Origin: Endothia cerciana
Taxonomy: Eukaryota; Ascomycota; Sordariomycetes; Diaporthales; Cryphonectriaceae
Assembly (NCBI GenBank): GCA_026119935.1
Contig: JALRMH010000009.1
Coordinates: forward strand, 186,001 to 250,000
DNA length: 64,000 bases
Reading direction: 5' to 3'
Shown here: one piece after another, positions 45,907 to 58,385 of the stretch
How positions within the stretch are numbered: position 1 is the stretch's first letter
Layout of the letters: each line of letters begins with the position of its first letter
The notes under the pieces: generated by a model
Seen by the model: only the letters and a program-made list of their open reading frames with translations
What the model was told of the DNA's origin: nothing
The model's database searches: none
Made by a program: the position numbers and the translations under genes

Positions 45907-47004
45907 GCCCTTGACGCGATCTTGCCTGAGCTTCCCGGGTAGCTCTGAAGGAAGACTCAATCGCATGCTAGAAAGGCTTTATAAAGAATGCACCCGACGA
46001 TGCGGGGGCCCGATGACGTTTCTTGAACTTTGCCGGGGGGTTGCAATCTTATCGTGCTACGGCACATAATTAGGAGCTGTTCATGAAGATGTACCGATAA
46101 TGTGATTCTGCCGGAGGTGAGCGAAGGTATGGAAGTCTTTCAGGTGTATTCCTTGACTTTTCCAAGCGCAGATGGGCTGCGGTTGCGAGTACAATGCGTT
46201 TTCCTCTGAATGCTCCCCTCACTTCCTCTCAAGTCTCGCCCCCTTCTCAGAGTGGGCCTAGGTCATCCGCGATGGAGGCATTAGTTCCGGCATCATTGCT
46301 CCCAACGAGCCCGGTAGAAGAACTGCTTGCCATACAAAGATAGTAAGAGTCTGTCGATCCAAGAATGGCACCTAAAATGTGAGCGACTAATATGTTCACG
46401 CCAGTCATCTCCAGGCGTGCAGCCCGTCGTGGAAAGGAAAAAGAATGTCGGCCGCATCTTTCACTCCGGTCTCTTGAGGCCTTTTGCGACATTTTGGACC
46501 GTAACACCGAATACCATGGAATTGAAGAGAGCACTGAAAGACCGGCGGCCACGCGGTGGCAAACGATGAGATGAAACCCCAACGATGAATGAGTCCGCGA
46601 CTGAGGCAGCTTGCGACCGGATTGCTCGGAGATCGAATGGGGGATTCTCAATCAGCGGTGTAATCGCTGTTTCCAAGTAGTCCGAAGGCCAACTGATCGC
46701 ATGCGAACACTCCTTCGCAATCTCTTCATTAGTAAGTTGAGTAATTTACTGCAAGGGCTTGGCTTCGCCTCGCAAAACATTCCGTGTAAGCTAGGTGTTG
46801 CGAGCAGGATTCAACGCTAGTACTATCCGGAGTGCTCGGTCTTTCAGATGGCTTTTCAGGATATATAATATATATCAGCCATTGCATGGCTGCAGTTCAA
46901 TGTCCTTCACGCATCCAGAAGCTCATGTCCATCATCAAAACCCTAAAGAGACCCACCATAAACGCAGCGAAATTTACTTGCTAGTCTCGCACTTTTTGCT
47001 CGCA
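45907..47004. other. divergent intergenic region
   Basis: About 1.1 kb between the acyltransferase-like gene and the cupin gene, which point away from each other. Open stretches of up to 134 codons on the minus strand (46247-46651) have no recognised family. Confidence 0.45.
45978..45983 (-). promoter_or_regulatory. TATA box of the acyltransferase-like gene
   Basis: On the minus strand TTTATAAAG is centred about 75 bp before the ATG at 45906, suitable for the core promoter of this gene. Confidence 0.4.
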
Positions 47005-47517
47005 ATGCCTCCGCCAAACTCCAGATCCGATGCCCCCCACGCCAACGTCACGCTTGTGAAACGCGGAGAGCCGGCCGGGAAGGAGAGCATCCACATCGGC
47101 GCCCTCCGGCTGGACGTCCTCGAGGACGGCAGCAATACGGACCGGAGGCTGTCCGCCGTGCGCATCTTCGTCCCGCCGCACATGCCGGGCCCCGCGCAGC
47201 ACTGGCACCAGATGCACGACGAGACGTTCCTGGTCGAGAAGGGGACCGCGACCTTCACCTCCCGGGACGCCAAGATCACGGCCCGCGAGGGCGACTATCT
47301 CGTGGTCCCGACCTGTTCGCCGCACACGTTCGGCAACGACACCGACGAGGAGCTCGTCCTGTACAACACCTTCACGCCCGCGTTCTACATCGATTACTTC
47401 CGGGTGATGGCGGCGATGGCGGCGGGCACCGAGGATGGCAAGCTGACGCCGAATATCGCCAGGGAGGCCATGGAGAGGTATGCCACCTTGCAGACTGGGG
47501 AAACAATTGAGTGGTGA
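47005..47517 (+). CDS. small single-domain cupin
   Basis: Single exon, about 170 residues from the ATG at 47005 (MPPPNSRSD). Cupin motif 1 is HWHQMHDETFLVEKG, with two His and a Glu for metal binding, and motif 2 is GDYLVVPTCSPHTFGN with the third His. This is one conserved beta-barrel of the cupin_2 type. Such proteins serve as dioxygenases, isomerases or binding proteins; the reaction cannot be told. The C-terminal helix (YFRVMAAMAAG) is a common addition in fungal versions. The frame is open further upstream without a better start. Codons are strongly GC-rich at third positions, as in the sulfatase, which suggests a maintained gene. Confidence 0.85.
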   Translation: MPPPNSRSDAPHANVTLVKRGEPAGKESIHIGALRLDVLEDGSNTDRRLSAVRIFVPPHMPGPAQHWHQMHDETFLVEKGTATFTSRDAKITAREGDYLVVPTCSPHTFGNDTDEELVLYNTFTPAFYIDYFRVMAAMAAGTEDGKLTPNIAREAMERYATLQTGETIEW

Positions 47518-48562
47518 ACTATGTGCGTTAGCAGGAAGGAAGGGGGGGCAGGGGATGGGGCCATTTGCTCGATAGCATCGTCAGATTTCGAATTGAAATA
47601 TCAGCTCAGCAGCTCGGGCGATTCTTCATGATGAGAGAAGTCTTCTTACAATACTAACTCTTCGGAGGAGGGTCCTGGCCGGGCATGTGCTCGTGACCGA
47701 CTACTAGGCCGGCTGCCTGGACAAGAAATCACAGAGGATTTCCGGAAAGTGATTGTCCTCTTAGGCTAATTTACTACCGGTATAACGCAACCTGCAGCCC
47801 TATGCCCCTCGTGTCGGCACATCAACGAAAAAGCACGCATGCGAGTGTAACCTGAACTGTTATTGGAGGTAATAGATAAAGGCGAGGAAAGCGATGACGC
47901 CTACAATAAGATTTCTTATGTGTGGCGATGCGGTGACCGTACATGATGGCAGTCCTCTGGGGCAGCAGATGGATATTGACTCAGACGGTTAAATGTGACC
48001 CTCCGCTTTTACAATTGTGGTATCAATATTATAAGCCTGTCTCACTGTTCCGTCGACGCCTCCGTAGCGCCTCGATTAGCCCGGGAAAAGCATTACGGCG
48101 ACACCTTGCATAGCATGACATATACGACCTGCTCACCTCCCCCCCCCCCCCCCTTTCCCCAACAGCTCCTAGTACAGGTACGGGTGACGGCTTTTTGGCG
48201 GATCAAGCTGGCTATAGTTCTGCAGCAGTGTTGCCCCTTACCTCCCACGGGTAGTGCCACTGGGTGGATCGTCCGCACCCAAGCCACAGCACTCCTCAAT
48301 GCTGAACGCTTATCGTCTCAACCGTGCGACAAGGCATGGGTGGCGGCTCAGTGAAGATGTAGTCAGCCGACCAGACATGCGTTCACTAGTTCAAGCCCTG
48401 TGGGGAAGAGGACGTCCTCTCTGGCAACCTCTGCGCGGCAGAGCAACTATATAGCTAGCCCGGTCCTATTCCTCTCGCCAGTGTGGAGTTTGGTCACGGT
48501 CTGGCCCAGAAACGTCCCCAATCACCCTCATCATCCGGACTGTTGCATTCTAGCTGCCCATA
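47518..48562. other. intergenic, nothing recognised
   Basis: About 1 kb with a 15-C tract at 48139-48153. A CTATATAG core promoter-like motif at 48447-48454 belongs to the sedolisin remnant downstream. Confidence 0.45.
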
Positions 48563-50736
48563 ATGCTTATCCTTCATCTTCTCCCTGCACTGTCAGCACT
48601 CGCCGTCACTGCCGCTTCGCCCTTGAATATACCACACTCGCTGCATGAAAGCAGGTCAGGGCCACCCAGAGGCTGGATCAAAGGCGATGTCTTGGATAGA
48701 CGTGCCGTCCTGCCGATGCGCGTCGGGCTGAAGCAGAGTAACATAGAGAAGACATGGGGCTGGCTGTCCGATGTGTCTCATCCCGATTCCGGGAACTACG
48801 GACAGCACTGGTCGGCTAAACAAGTGGCTGATACCTTTGCACCTAGGTATATGAACTTGCCCTCCTTATCTATGCCTGCACAAAGTCCACCTCTGACCAG
48901 ACTCTCAGTGTTGAGACCGTGGCATCTGTGAAATCATGGCTCTCCTCCTTCGGAATCACGGGAGATCGGGTTAAACAGTCGCAGAGCCTAAACTGGCTCG
49001 ATTTTCAGGCAACCGTCGACGAGGCCGAACAACTACTTAGGACTACATACCATGTGTATCATCATGAGACTGGTCAACCACATGTCGCATGTGAGACATA
49101 TAGCATCCCATCCCGCCTCACAGAGAACATCGACACCATCTACCCCACAGTCCATTTCGACGCCAAAGTCCGCCATCGGGATGATGAGAAGCGCAAGGCC
49201 AAGAGTCAATCGGAGCCCGTGGGGAAGAAGAGCCCCGGGACTCCCGGCTCTGGCTCTCTGCCCAAAGGCAGATTCAGCCTGGACAGGCACCTGGGGAGGA
49301 TGTCGGACCTGAAGAACTGCGACAAATTCACCACGCCCGACTGCCTGCGGGCGCTCTATAGATTCCCCGTCAATAAGAAAGCGAGTTGTGATAACAGCCT
49401 TGGGATTGTCGAGTACACGCCCCAGGCATATGTACACCCCGATCTTGACTTGTTCTTTGCAAACTTCACCCCCGCCGCAGTCGGGACGAGGCCAATCTTT
49501 GACAGCATAGATGGTGGCGTGGCCCAGAGAACCAACAAGAGTTTCGAATTCAACCGCGAGAGTGACCTGGATCTCGAATACGCTATCGACCTCGTATATC
49601 CCCAGGACGTGACGCTCTACCAGGTTGGGGATCTTGTCGAGGGCGCCTCCTTCAACAATTTCCTAGATGCTATCGACGAGTCCTACTGAACCTACAAGGG
49701 CGGGGATGACCCTGACCAGGACGGCATCTACCCCGATCCAGACCACACAGCGGGAAGCCTACGAGGGCCCGAAGAACTGTGGCGGCTTTGCAGCCACCAG
49801 AGTGATCTCGACCTCCTATGGCGCGGATGAGCACAGCTTCACACCGTTCTATGTGGAGAGGCAATGCTACGAGTACGCGAAGCTCGGGCTGATGGGGGTG
49901 AGCGTCCTCTACAGCTCTGGGGACTACGGGGTCGCCGGGCAGGAAGGGGAGTGCATCGATGGTCCCGGGCTCAACGCGACGTTCAACAACAGCACCGACG
50001 GGCGCTTCAACCCGTCATTTCCGGCGACCTGTCCGTACGTCACCACCGTGGGAGCAGCACAGGTCATGCCGAACTTCACCGTGACCGCGGACCTGCCCTC
50101 GGGCGTCCAGCCCGAGGAAGCGTGTGAGACTATCATCTACCCCGGGGGCGGCTTCTCGAACGTCTTCCCCATCCCGGCCTACCAGAACGCCGCGGTCCAG
50201 AACTGGTTCACCCGTCACCCCCCGCCGTGTGGGTCGGATCGATTTCAACAACAGCCGCAGAACGCGGGCCTTCCCCGACGTCAGAGCGAACGGGTGAGTT
50301 CCCAGTAGGGATCTGTTGACCTGGCTTGCGGAGGCCATAGCTGATGCTCTAAAATCAGGGCGAACTATGTCGTCGCCATCGATAGGAATTTCTCTCTCAT
50401 CTACGGCACCTCTGCGAGCTCGCCCACATTCGCCTCGATCCTGACGCTCATTAACCAGGAGCGCCTGAACGTGGGGAAGAGCAGCGTCGGATTCATCAAC
50501 CCGGTCGCCTACGCCCACTCTGAGGTCTTCAACGATATCACACAAGATACCAACCAGGGCTGTGGCACCGCAGGGGTTCTCATCTGCCCCCCCCCCCCCC
50601 CGGATGGGATCCCGTGGTACGTATTTGTTTTTCCCCTCACGTGTTGTCTTGCGTCGATGCTGATAGCTTCTTCCAGACCGGCCTGGGCACTCCGGACTAT
50701 CCCAAGATGCTTAAACTCTGGTTGTCGCTCGATTAA
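48563..50736 (+). pseudogene. broken sedolisin (tripeptidyl-peptidase, S53)
   Basis: The signal peptide (LLPALSALAVTAA) and prodomain are intact; the first intron (48847-48908) joins FAP to SVETVASVKSWL. The catalytic Glu/Asp block ESDLDLEYAID and the Ser block GTSASSPTFASI survive. However, a TGA at 49687-49689 replaces the expected Cys codon in SY(C)TYKGGDDP. The frame then shifts near 49741-49765 (before GPKNCGG), again near 50215-50240 (before RIDFNNSRRTRAFPD) and at a 15-C tract at 50587-50601 (before GWDPV). The last exon, TGLGTPDYPKMLKLW after an intron from about 50619, ends at 50734-50736. One stop and three shifts leave no active enzyme, though introns and ends are preserved, so the loss is recent. 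Confidence 0.88.
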
Positions 50737-50945
50737 AAGTCAGGGGAGGCTGAGTGTTGGAGGACAAACGGTCGCGGGGCTCAACATGGAATTCCAGCAT
50801 GCCGCACGTTGCGACACATCAAGACAATAATCTTAAATTAGGCATATTCAAATCATTCATATTGGTTCCTGTGGTAATGTAGCAAGGCGAAGCGATATCG
50901 TATCACGGCTCGCCCGGACAATGCCGCCGCTATCATCATACTGCC

Positions 50946-51933
50946 TCACGGGAAGTTGTACTTCTTCGCCGCACCACGTTCCACGAAATACGGCCAGATA
51001 TAGTACAGGTGATGGGCCAGGGAGTATGGAAATTTCGGAATGATGATGTTTCCGATCTCACGCCGGTCTACGGCGCCAATGCAGCGGGCTGCGACGTACT
51101 CGGTCTTCAGGCCGTGCTTGTTCGGGTCAGCCTCCCGGACCGGGCCCGAGTCCACGGCCGAGGCGCGGAAGTTCCCTTCGATCGTCGCGGGGAGCATAAA
51201 CGAGAAGGCTACGTGGCGGTGCTCCATGGAGAGAGCCTGGTAGAGGAGGAGCGACGATGCTTTCGTGGCGGCGTAGAGAGCGCGTGTGGGTGCGGGTACG
51301 AGGGCTGCCACAGACGAGACGAGGAGGATAGACGGCGATGAGGAGGTGCGCTCCAGCATCGGGATCTGGGGCCTGGGTCAGCACGAACGAGCTTATGCGT
51401 CTAGACCCAAGGGCGTCATCGCCGCCTCTTACAAAGGTGAGGGCGGTGACGAGTGGGCCGTTGAAATTGCCCTGCACCGCGCGGCCGGCGATGTCGACCG
51501 CATCCTGGATGCCCTTGCCGCCCGCGTCCTCCTGGGCGGAGCTCGTGCCGGTGAGCGACAGGACCGGCTGGAGTGCGGACACGCCGGCGCAGACGTGGAT
51601 GGTGTCGAGGCCACCCCACGCCGCACTGATTGCGTCCCTCACCCGGACCATATCCTCCACCACGGTGACGTCGGCAACCTGGCCAAGGCACTTCCGGCCG
51701 CACTCTGCCTCTAGGGCCTCGATCTTGTCGGCCCTCCGCGCGACGACACAGACCCTTGCGCCGCGCTGAGCATACTTTCTCGCGATGGCATGGCCCACTC
51801 CGCTCGAGGCGCCGAGGATGAGCACGCGCTCATCCGGCAGACATCTCTGGCGCCTGTTCCGGCTGGACAGGTACACTGCCGGTATGGCTACGGCGAGGGC
51901 GGCGCCTGCAAGCCGGTATGTCGAAGAGTCCAT
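50946..51933 (-). CDS. membrane-anchored short-chain dehydrogenase/reductase
   Basis: Two exons (51933-51433 and 51365-50946) join over a 67-bp GTAAGA...CAG intron to give about 306 residues. Near the N-terminus LAGAALAVAIPAVYLSS forms a likely membrane helix. The NAD(P) site is LILGASSGVGHAIA, then VVARRADK. SSVAALVPAPTR with the catalytic Ser and LYAATKAS with the catalytic Tyr and Lys follow. The C-terminal part (NIIIPKFPYSLAHHLYYIWP) is typical of fungal ER- or lipid-droplet-type members. It likely oxidises or reduces a lipid-like alcohol or ketone. The exon join yields LTF-IPMLERTSSSPSILL in frame. An upstream in-frame ATG at 52014 is less likely because it moves the helix away from the start. 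Confidence 0.88.
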
Positions 51934-52974
51934 TGTGGATGGCGGTGCGAGCTCATGCGACCTTGGCTGGATCAGGTGGCGCCAAGTTGAGGTGAAGTAG
52001 GAATCACATGCCAACCGAGGGCCTGCGCAAACAACGAAAAGAGTATGCCCGGTTGCGAGTAAGCGCCTGTCTCCACTTTATTCATGTGAGTCCTCCAGAC
52101 CGGCAGCAGATCCACCTTCAAGTTTCGGGCACTCAGGAAGAAGAAGAAAAGGAAAGAAGGAGAGCTTTAGAGTTTATCAATCAATATCAAACAAGCCAGA
52201 ACGTCGACAGGTACGAAGCGGCGTGTCAACGGCCACGCAAAGAGTAAGTACTGGTCGCTTTCCGGGAACAGTGTCATCTGGATATGACTTGTTGATCTGC
52301 CCAGCCGAAAAACCTAATTCTGCATGCACGTATAGACCGTTCGCTTCATGATTGTCTCGCACAAGGCCATATTACTTTTTTTCGGAGCCTGTATCCTCAA
52401 AGGGCTGAAGACAGCTGCCTACCCTTCCCACCCTGACCTGGACGGCGGATCCTGCAGACACTCTCAGTTGGACGATCCTTCTGATTTGCCCAGCCACGAG
52501 CACCACCAGGTTTGGACACTGTGATAACCACGTTGGGCTTTCCTCACTGAATGAGCACTATTCGTATCTGCTACCATCGGTGGTACTATACATTGAGGAT
52601 TGTAGCGCAGGAGGTGGAATCTGGCTTCATGAAATGCATTGTGGGTATCTTGTCTTATCGGCCTGACTGCGAAAGTAACAACAAAAAGCTCGTGAGAGGG
52701 TATACGGAGCAACCGGACAAGATGAGGATGAGCTGCAATGGCTGCCACAGGCCGTCGTGAACCGCGAGGATGCGATCAAGGAGCGTGACGCGTGCCTTTC
52801 GGCATATACCATGGGCCAGCATGCACGAGGCGGTTTCGATAGAGCCACTCCGGAACCTTCCAAAACTCCCGGCACATCAAGTCATCATAAACCAGGGGAC
52901 AGCGGGAGAGTACCGCCACGTGAGAGGCCCAACCCCTCGCCCCCGGCCGCGTGGGTTAAACCGTGGTCGATCAC
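51934..52974. other. intergenic, nothing recognised
   Basis: About 1 kb between the SDR start and the RhoGAP gene stop. A 73-codon plus-strand open stretch (52757-52978) lacks family features. Confidence 0.45.
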
Positions 52975-55643
52975 TTAGAACGCCGCGTGGCTCTTCCTTC
53001 CCTCCCTCAGCATGATAGCATACTCGCTGCGCTTGCGGATCAAGAACGCGAGGCCGAGCATGAAATCCGTCGTATACTTGCCCGCGGGCAGGTGCATGAG
53101 GGGGTTGAGGAGCCTCGCGGCCAGCCTCTCGGCCGTCATGTCGTTCAGCTCCGCCGCGTCGGCGACGTCGCCCCACAGGTTCAGCAGCAGCTTGAACAGG
53201 TCCCTCGCTGCGCCCCGGATGCCCAGCAGCGCCTCGTCCCAGAAGTCGATGCACGAGTCCAGCCGCAAGCCCATCGACCCGGGCAGCGTGGCCTGCTTCG
53301 ACATGACGATCCACCGCTTGGCGACCGTCTCGGAGATGAGGGGCTTGCGCAGCTGCTGCAGGAACAGGATGATCAGCTCGGCCGCGTCGTATACGTCGTG
53401 CCCGCCCCAGTCGATGTTGCCCTCGCCGTAGTACGGCGCCGTGCTGAACGCCTCCTTCAGCGCCGCGACGCGGATCATGCTCTCGCCGCCGTAGCCGATC
53501 GAGTAGTCGCCGCCGAAGATGTTGGGCACGCGCACGCCGCCGTTGTCGCGGATGAACGTCACGCACACGAGGACACACCGCGGGAACTCGCGGCGCGACG
53601 AGGCCTCGGAACCGTTGTGGTGCGTGCGCACGCTGGCCGAGGCCATTTGCATCGACTTCCTGAGCGACACGCCGAAGATGTCGTCGGGCTCCGGGTCCTC
53701 CTCGACGGCCGCCACCACCTCGGCCCTGGGCCGCCAGAAGCTCACGCGCCGGAACACGGACGAGAGCCGCGAGCTGTTGCTGCGGATGCTGCCCGCCCTG
53801 GACGACGCCGCAGTGCCCGGGCGGTACTGCCTGCTGCCCTGCGTGGTCATGGTGTTGGTCGTGTCCACCGAGACCTTGGCCGTCGAGCCCGCGGCCGGCC
53901 CGCCCCGGGCCGCGTCTGCTGGGGCATTCACGGCGGTCGTCATCCGGTTCCCGCTCGCCGATGGGGGACGTGTGGAGCGGGCGGGCACGCTGAACGAGTT
54001 CTTGCGCCCGAATAGTCTGCTATTGCTCCGCCCTGTCCTGCAGTCCTGGATCGGCGGCGGTTCCGCAGCGCCGTTCGCGCTGCTGCGCGCCGCGGCGCCG
54101 CCCACAATCGTCGTCGTGATGACCGCTCTGCTGTCGTAGCTATCGTAGCTGGCGTCGCTGGGCGGTGGCCTGATGCCCATCAGGTCCCCTAGGGTGGACA
54201 CCGCATCGCCGTCGGACTCGGCGCGGCGGAGCGAGCTCGGGCGCCTGGGCACGACCGGATGGCCCTCAGAATCGTGTAGGATGGCGCTATACTCACTAAC
54301 ACTGCGCGCGATGGAGGTCGGCCGCGCAATACCCGGCAGCGCACCGCCCGGGAAAGGCGAGAGCGCCGCGCCTGGCTCATACCTTGAGCTCACCGGGGAG
54401 TGGCTCCGACCATGGGCCCTGGGAGGCGGCGTCGGCGGGCGGTTCGCCGCACCGGTGCCTGGCTCGTCGAGGAACTCGTCTATCTCAAAGATGGGAAGGG
54501 GGTTGGTGGCGGCCGGCGCAGGATGGGCCCGGTCCTGGGCCGGGTGCGAGGGAGCAGGAGACCGCAGGCTCGCCTCCTTTGGCGACCGTTGGTAGGGGAA
54601 TGGCGGCCCATCGTTCATGTCGATCGCGCTGTCCGGCTCGTCACCCAGCGATGACGAGTTGGACCCCCCGGAAGGGTGACGGTCCCCACGGCCTGCTGCC
54701 CTGCGCGGCGGGATCCGCGGCACCCCGGCGTGTTCCAGCCTCTCCGCCTCCATCCTGTAGCTCAGGTTCGAGGCCTGCAGCTGCATCGCGTCCAGGTAGC
54801 TCTCGAGGTCCGACACGGCGTAGTTGGAGCGGAAGTCGCCCTGGAGCCTGCCGCGCAGGCTGCCCATGTCTGCCATCACATGGGCCAGGTCGTTCTTGAT
54901 GTCGTCGTTCGTGGCTGACCTGTTCTCGACGGCGCCGAGATAGCGCGAGGAGTCACTGGAGACCGACAGCCCGTCGTTTTCCTTCCGGGATCTGGTCCTG
55001 AGCCGCAGAGCAGTCAGCAAGCACCTCTACCGCTGGTGCGGGCAAACCTAAGGGGCCGGACGAGGAAACTGGTGAAGACACGCACAGGCCAACCAGATCC
55101 GTCACCACTGCCAGGATGGACTTGTATCCCTCGAGCGTGAGCCTCAGCTTCACCATGTCGCCCTTGATCGCGAGCCATCTGAACTTCTTCTCCCTCGCGG
55201 TGAGGCCGAGTCCGTTGCAGACATGCATATAGCCCTCGATCTGGTTTATGATGGCCGTGCAGTGCTCGAGCAGGGCCGGCGTCCGCCGCGCGAGGTCGGG
55301 CGGGAAAGAGGTCGCATCGTCCTTGAGGATGTCCAGGACGCCGTCGAGGGAATTTATCTCGGCCAGGGTGGCGTCGAGCTCGACTCGCGCCTCTCGCACC
55401 CCTCGGATGAAGAGTCGCAGTGCGGGCGACGTCTTCGAGACGGCGTTCCCGGCCGCAAAACAGCCGGTTGTGATGGATCTGCCCAGGGAGCATGTGTTAG
55501 AGCCGCGGTTTCTTTGGCCAAGGATACGGACATCTACAAGACATCCCGCGGGCACGGTGCGCCTAGAGCAACGACCAGCCTCCCGATCTCGGGAAGCCGC
55601 AGGCGCTGGAAAGAGGGGGTGTTGTTCCCTACATGAAATCCAT
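52975..55643 (-). CDS. Helo-like N-terminal domain fused to RhoGAP domain
   Basis: Three exons are inferred: 55643-55633 (ATG GAT TTC AT), 55478-55086 and 54997-52975, about 808 residues. The tiny first exon and a 154-bp intron rebuild MDFISITTGCFAAGNAVSK, the standard start of the fungal Helo-like/STAND N-terminal domain; it runs to about residue 130. The second intron (54998-55085) has GTGCGT, a CTGAC branch and CAG, joining TDLVGL to TRSRKEND. A coil-rich part and a long Ser/Pro/Arg-rich region lead to a C-terminal RhoGAP domain (about residues 560-790): IFGVSLRKSM, VPNIFGG, ALKEAFSTAPYYGEG, HDVYDAAELIILFLQQLRKPLI and LNDMTAERLAARLLNPLM. RhoGAPs switch off Rho-type GTPases at membranes; an Arg in SMIRVAA may be the finger residue. 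The fusion is unusual. Confidence 0.78.
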
Positions 55644-58385
55644 AATGCCGCAAAACACCAGTTACGGCCTTCTGGCTTTTCTCTTCTCTGGCGGGCGGCT
55701 TCGTTTGTATTTGTCTGGTCGTATGCTGACTGCTATTTTGTTTGTCAAAGGATACAGCCGGGACAGGAAAATGGCCTTGCGGTGGGCAGGGACTCTCTCT
55801 TGGGGAGACTAAGTATGGGGCGCGTTGAGGGGTGGGATGGGGGCAGCCCTTTTTGCTCTATCGGGCTGGGTGGGACGTAATCCCGTAGTACTATGGTACA
55901 CACACACTGTAGGGCTCGTAACGAGGACCATGTCATCGACCTGCAGTAACCTCTGCCCCAGTATCCATTCTCGGAAGTCTGGATCTGCACAGAAAAGCGG
56001 CAGCTCGACGGCCAGGCAAGGTCAGTAAACCTTCCTCTGGCGTGACGTCGGATCGGCCAGGGAGCCAGGGTCCTCCAACTACGGATCCATCGCCTCGCCT
56101 CGCAGGGACCCTCGCTGCAGGAGTGGCGAGCACGCAGGGAGGGACGAGGCCCACCTCCCTCGCTCCCGGTGAAAGCTGTTTTAATTCTCCGCAAGCCTCT
56201 CTTTGAGCGATCACATCGCCTGGAACGGGGTCGGCAGAGGTGCCACCCAGGCAGTCGATGGTCAATCCACACAGAGTAATCGAGGGGCATGAGCAGGAGG
56301 CTCTCGTTCTCGTGCGTGGAAGAGGATCGACAGGGGCGAGTCTCACTAGGGACCCCATATAACGCCCTCGACGACCTGTGGACAGCGCCTGCTACTCCTT
56401 CTACATGGGTATGGTGCCACCACCACCGGCCGAGCCAGATCCCAAGATGGTGGGCATGGCGCGTCCCACCCCCTGGCGGGAGAGTGTCGATGGGATGAGG
56501 GGGGACAGCCGAGGGATCACATTCACCTTTTCCCAACGTGATCATCGGGTCCTCCACTACCGCGCATGCGTCCTCAGGTCTTTTGCGGGGAGATAATCTT
56601 CTCGGCCCCCGACAGCCAGTTCCCAATAAGGCTGGTGGTACCGGACTGGTGGGTTGTCTTTGGCCCCCTCTGCAACCTGCGACAATCGTCCCTCTCTGTT
56701 CCCTCACGGTTGGTCGCTACGGTGCACACACCACCTACATGCACTATCGACTGTGGTCAGCTTCCTCTCGACCATTGACACGGTAAACTGCGACGGTATC
56801 TTGGGCGGCTCTTCAGCGTGGCCCTTGGCTGCAGGCCACTCCAGATCCTGCGGAGGGATCCCCTAGGCCAGGTCTAGATTAGATTCAGCGTTGCGTGCTA
56901 TGTAAGCGTACCATGCTATCGGACGAAAAACTAACGGGTAGCTACCGAGGGTCCATTCACCCCGCAACTTGTCCTATCAGTTGTGGCCTCTCTGGCCACG
57001 ATAGCTGTTCTCACTACTGTGCTTCTCAGCCGCCTGTTGTGGGACCTCGATAACGGCCGACTCCAAAGTTGTCAAAGTCTCTTCTGTCGGTCAGATTGTC
57101 TTCCGGCGCCTGTCATCGACCATGTGTGCCATAGCACGGACGGTCTTTCACGGATCACCGTCCGCCAATGCGCCGGTAGTCGGCCTCGGCCTGGTCCTCC
57201 AGGCCATGCTCACAGGCGGCCAGCCGGACGTCGCAGTCATGTCGGCGGCACATTCCGGCCCCCGGGCAAACCCCCCTCGACGTGGGATCTTGAAACTCCA
57301 AGGTAGGCCTCAACCCCTCGAGTGGTGTCTCCGCTGTGGAGTTCATGCCTGTCTTGGGGGCCGGGTTTCGATCATCGCTGAGGCCTGACTAGCATTCTAT
57401 GTGCCGGATGTCACCCCGGACAAAGCCGTATAGAGAGATGTCTCGGTGGTCCCGTCCACACAGTATCGCATTGCATTGCCCCGGAAGGGATAACGCTGCA
57501 GCGAGTAAGATTTGGTAGGCTAATAGTAGCAGGACGGGCAAGCGGACAAAAGAGGCTACTGACGCGTCGCCAGGCACGAAGCTGGAGCTCCAGTGGGGTC
57601 CCGGAGGCCCGGCGATGCTATACCGCGCCGTAGGGCACGCCACAAAATTTCCGGGCTTGGACCTCCTCCGACTACTAACTGGTAGCTAAAAAAAGGTCGT
57701 ACGGCGGGATCCGGCAAGGGGGGGGGGGCTAACTGACTTGCACAAGGCGTCAGGTGGAGTACTCTAGTCCCCCTATCAAGTCTGTCCTCTCATGTATGTC
57801 CACTCTTCTTCGAAGCTTTCACCCGCGTGGCGAGGAGGGCCTCCCGCTTTTCAATCTTGAATTTTGACATGGCCTCTGGATCATGTCAGGCCTGGGACGG
57901 TCCTCTCCCGTGACCAAGGGCCGAGAGATCGTGAGCGCAGGCCCTGAGTTGGTCAAGCTCTCAGAATCTGGCACACCACCCTACCCTGTAGGGGTCCCCG
58001 TGCCCGTATCTCTCGCGCGAGCGCACATCTGGCAGACTTCAGCTCATGATCATCGCAACCAAATTGAACATCCATATCTCCTCAAGTCTGTGCTTGACTG
58101 ATCGATCGATTGCTTGATAAGAATGCCCTGCTGCGGGTCTCGAATGATCTACAGACCAAGGAACAGGGAGATCCGCTGCCAGTGACGTCGACCCTCCTCC
58201 CTAATCGATCGTCGCACAGATACGGTATGTGAAGCTCCTTTAGGTGGTTGCTATTCATCCGCCCATCCCAGCTTATCCTCGGCACCATTGCTGCCGGTGC
58301 TCTTTGTAATCCCCCAGCTATCGTCTCTACTCTCGCCCATTGTCTCTGCTCCTCTAGGGATAGGAATAACGCACGAGCTATCCTG
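55644..58385. other. gene-poor stretch
   Basis: About 2.7 kb without supported genes. A minus-strand open frame at 55745-56707 is Arg/Pro/Cys-rich and looks like chance in GC-rich DNA. An 11-G tract lies at 57718-57728. Other open stretches (57122-57388 plus, 57389-57643 minus) show no domain. Confidence 0.4.

Noticed and set aside
52963..54015. 350-codon plus-strand open frame, and others opposite the RhoGAP gene
   Set aside because: His/Arg/Ala-rich shadow of the GC-rich RhoGAP coding strand.
55745..56707. 320-codon minus-strand open frame
   Set aside because: Composition is that of random GC-rich DNA (Arg, Pro, Cys, Trp), with no domain, helix or signal peptide; could not be supported as a gene.
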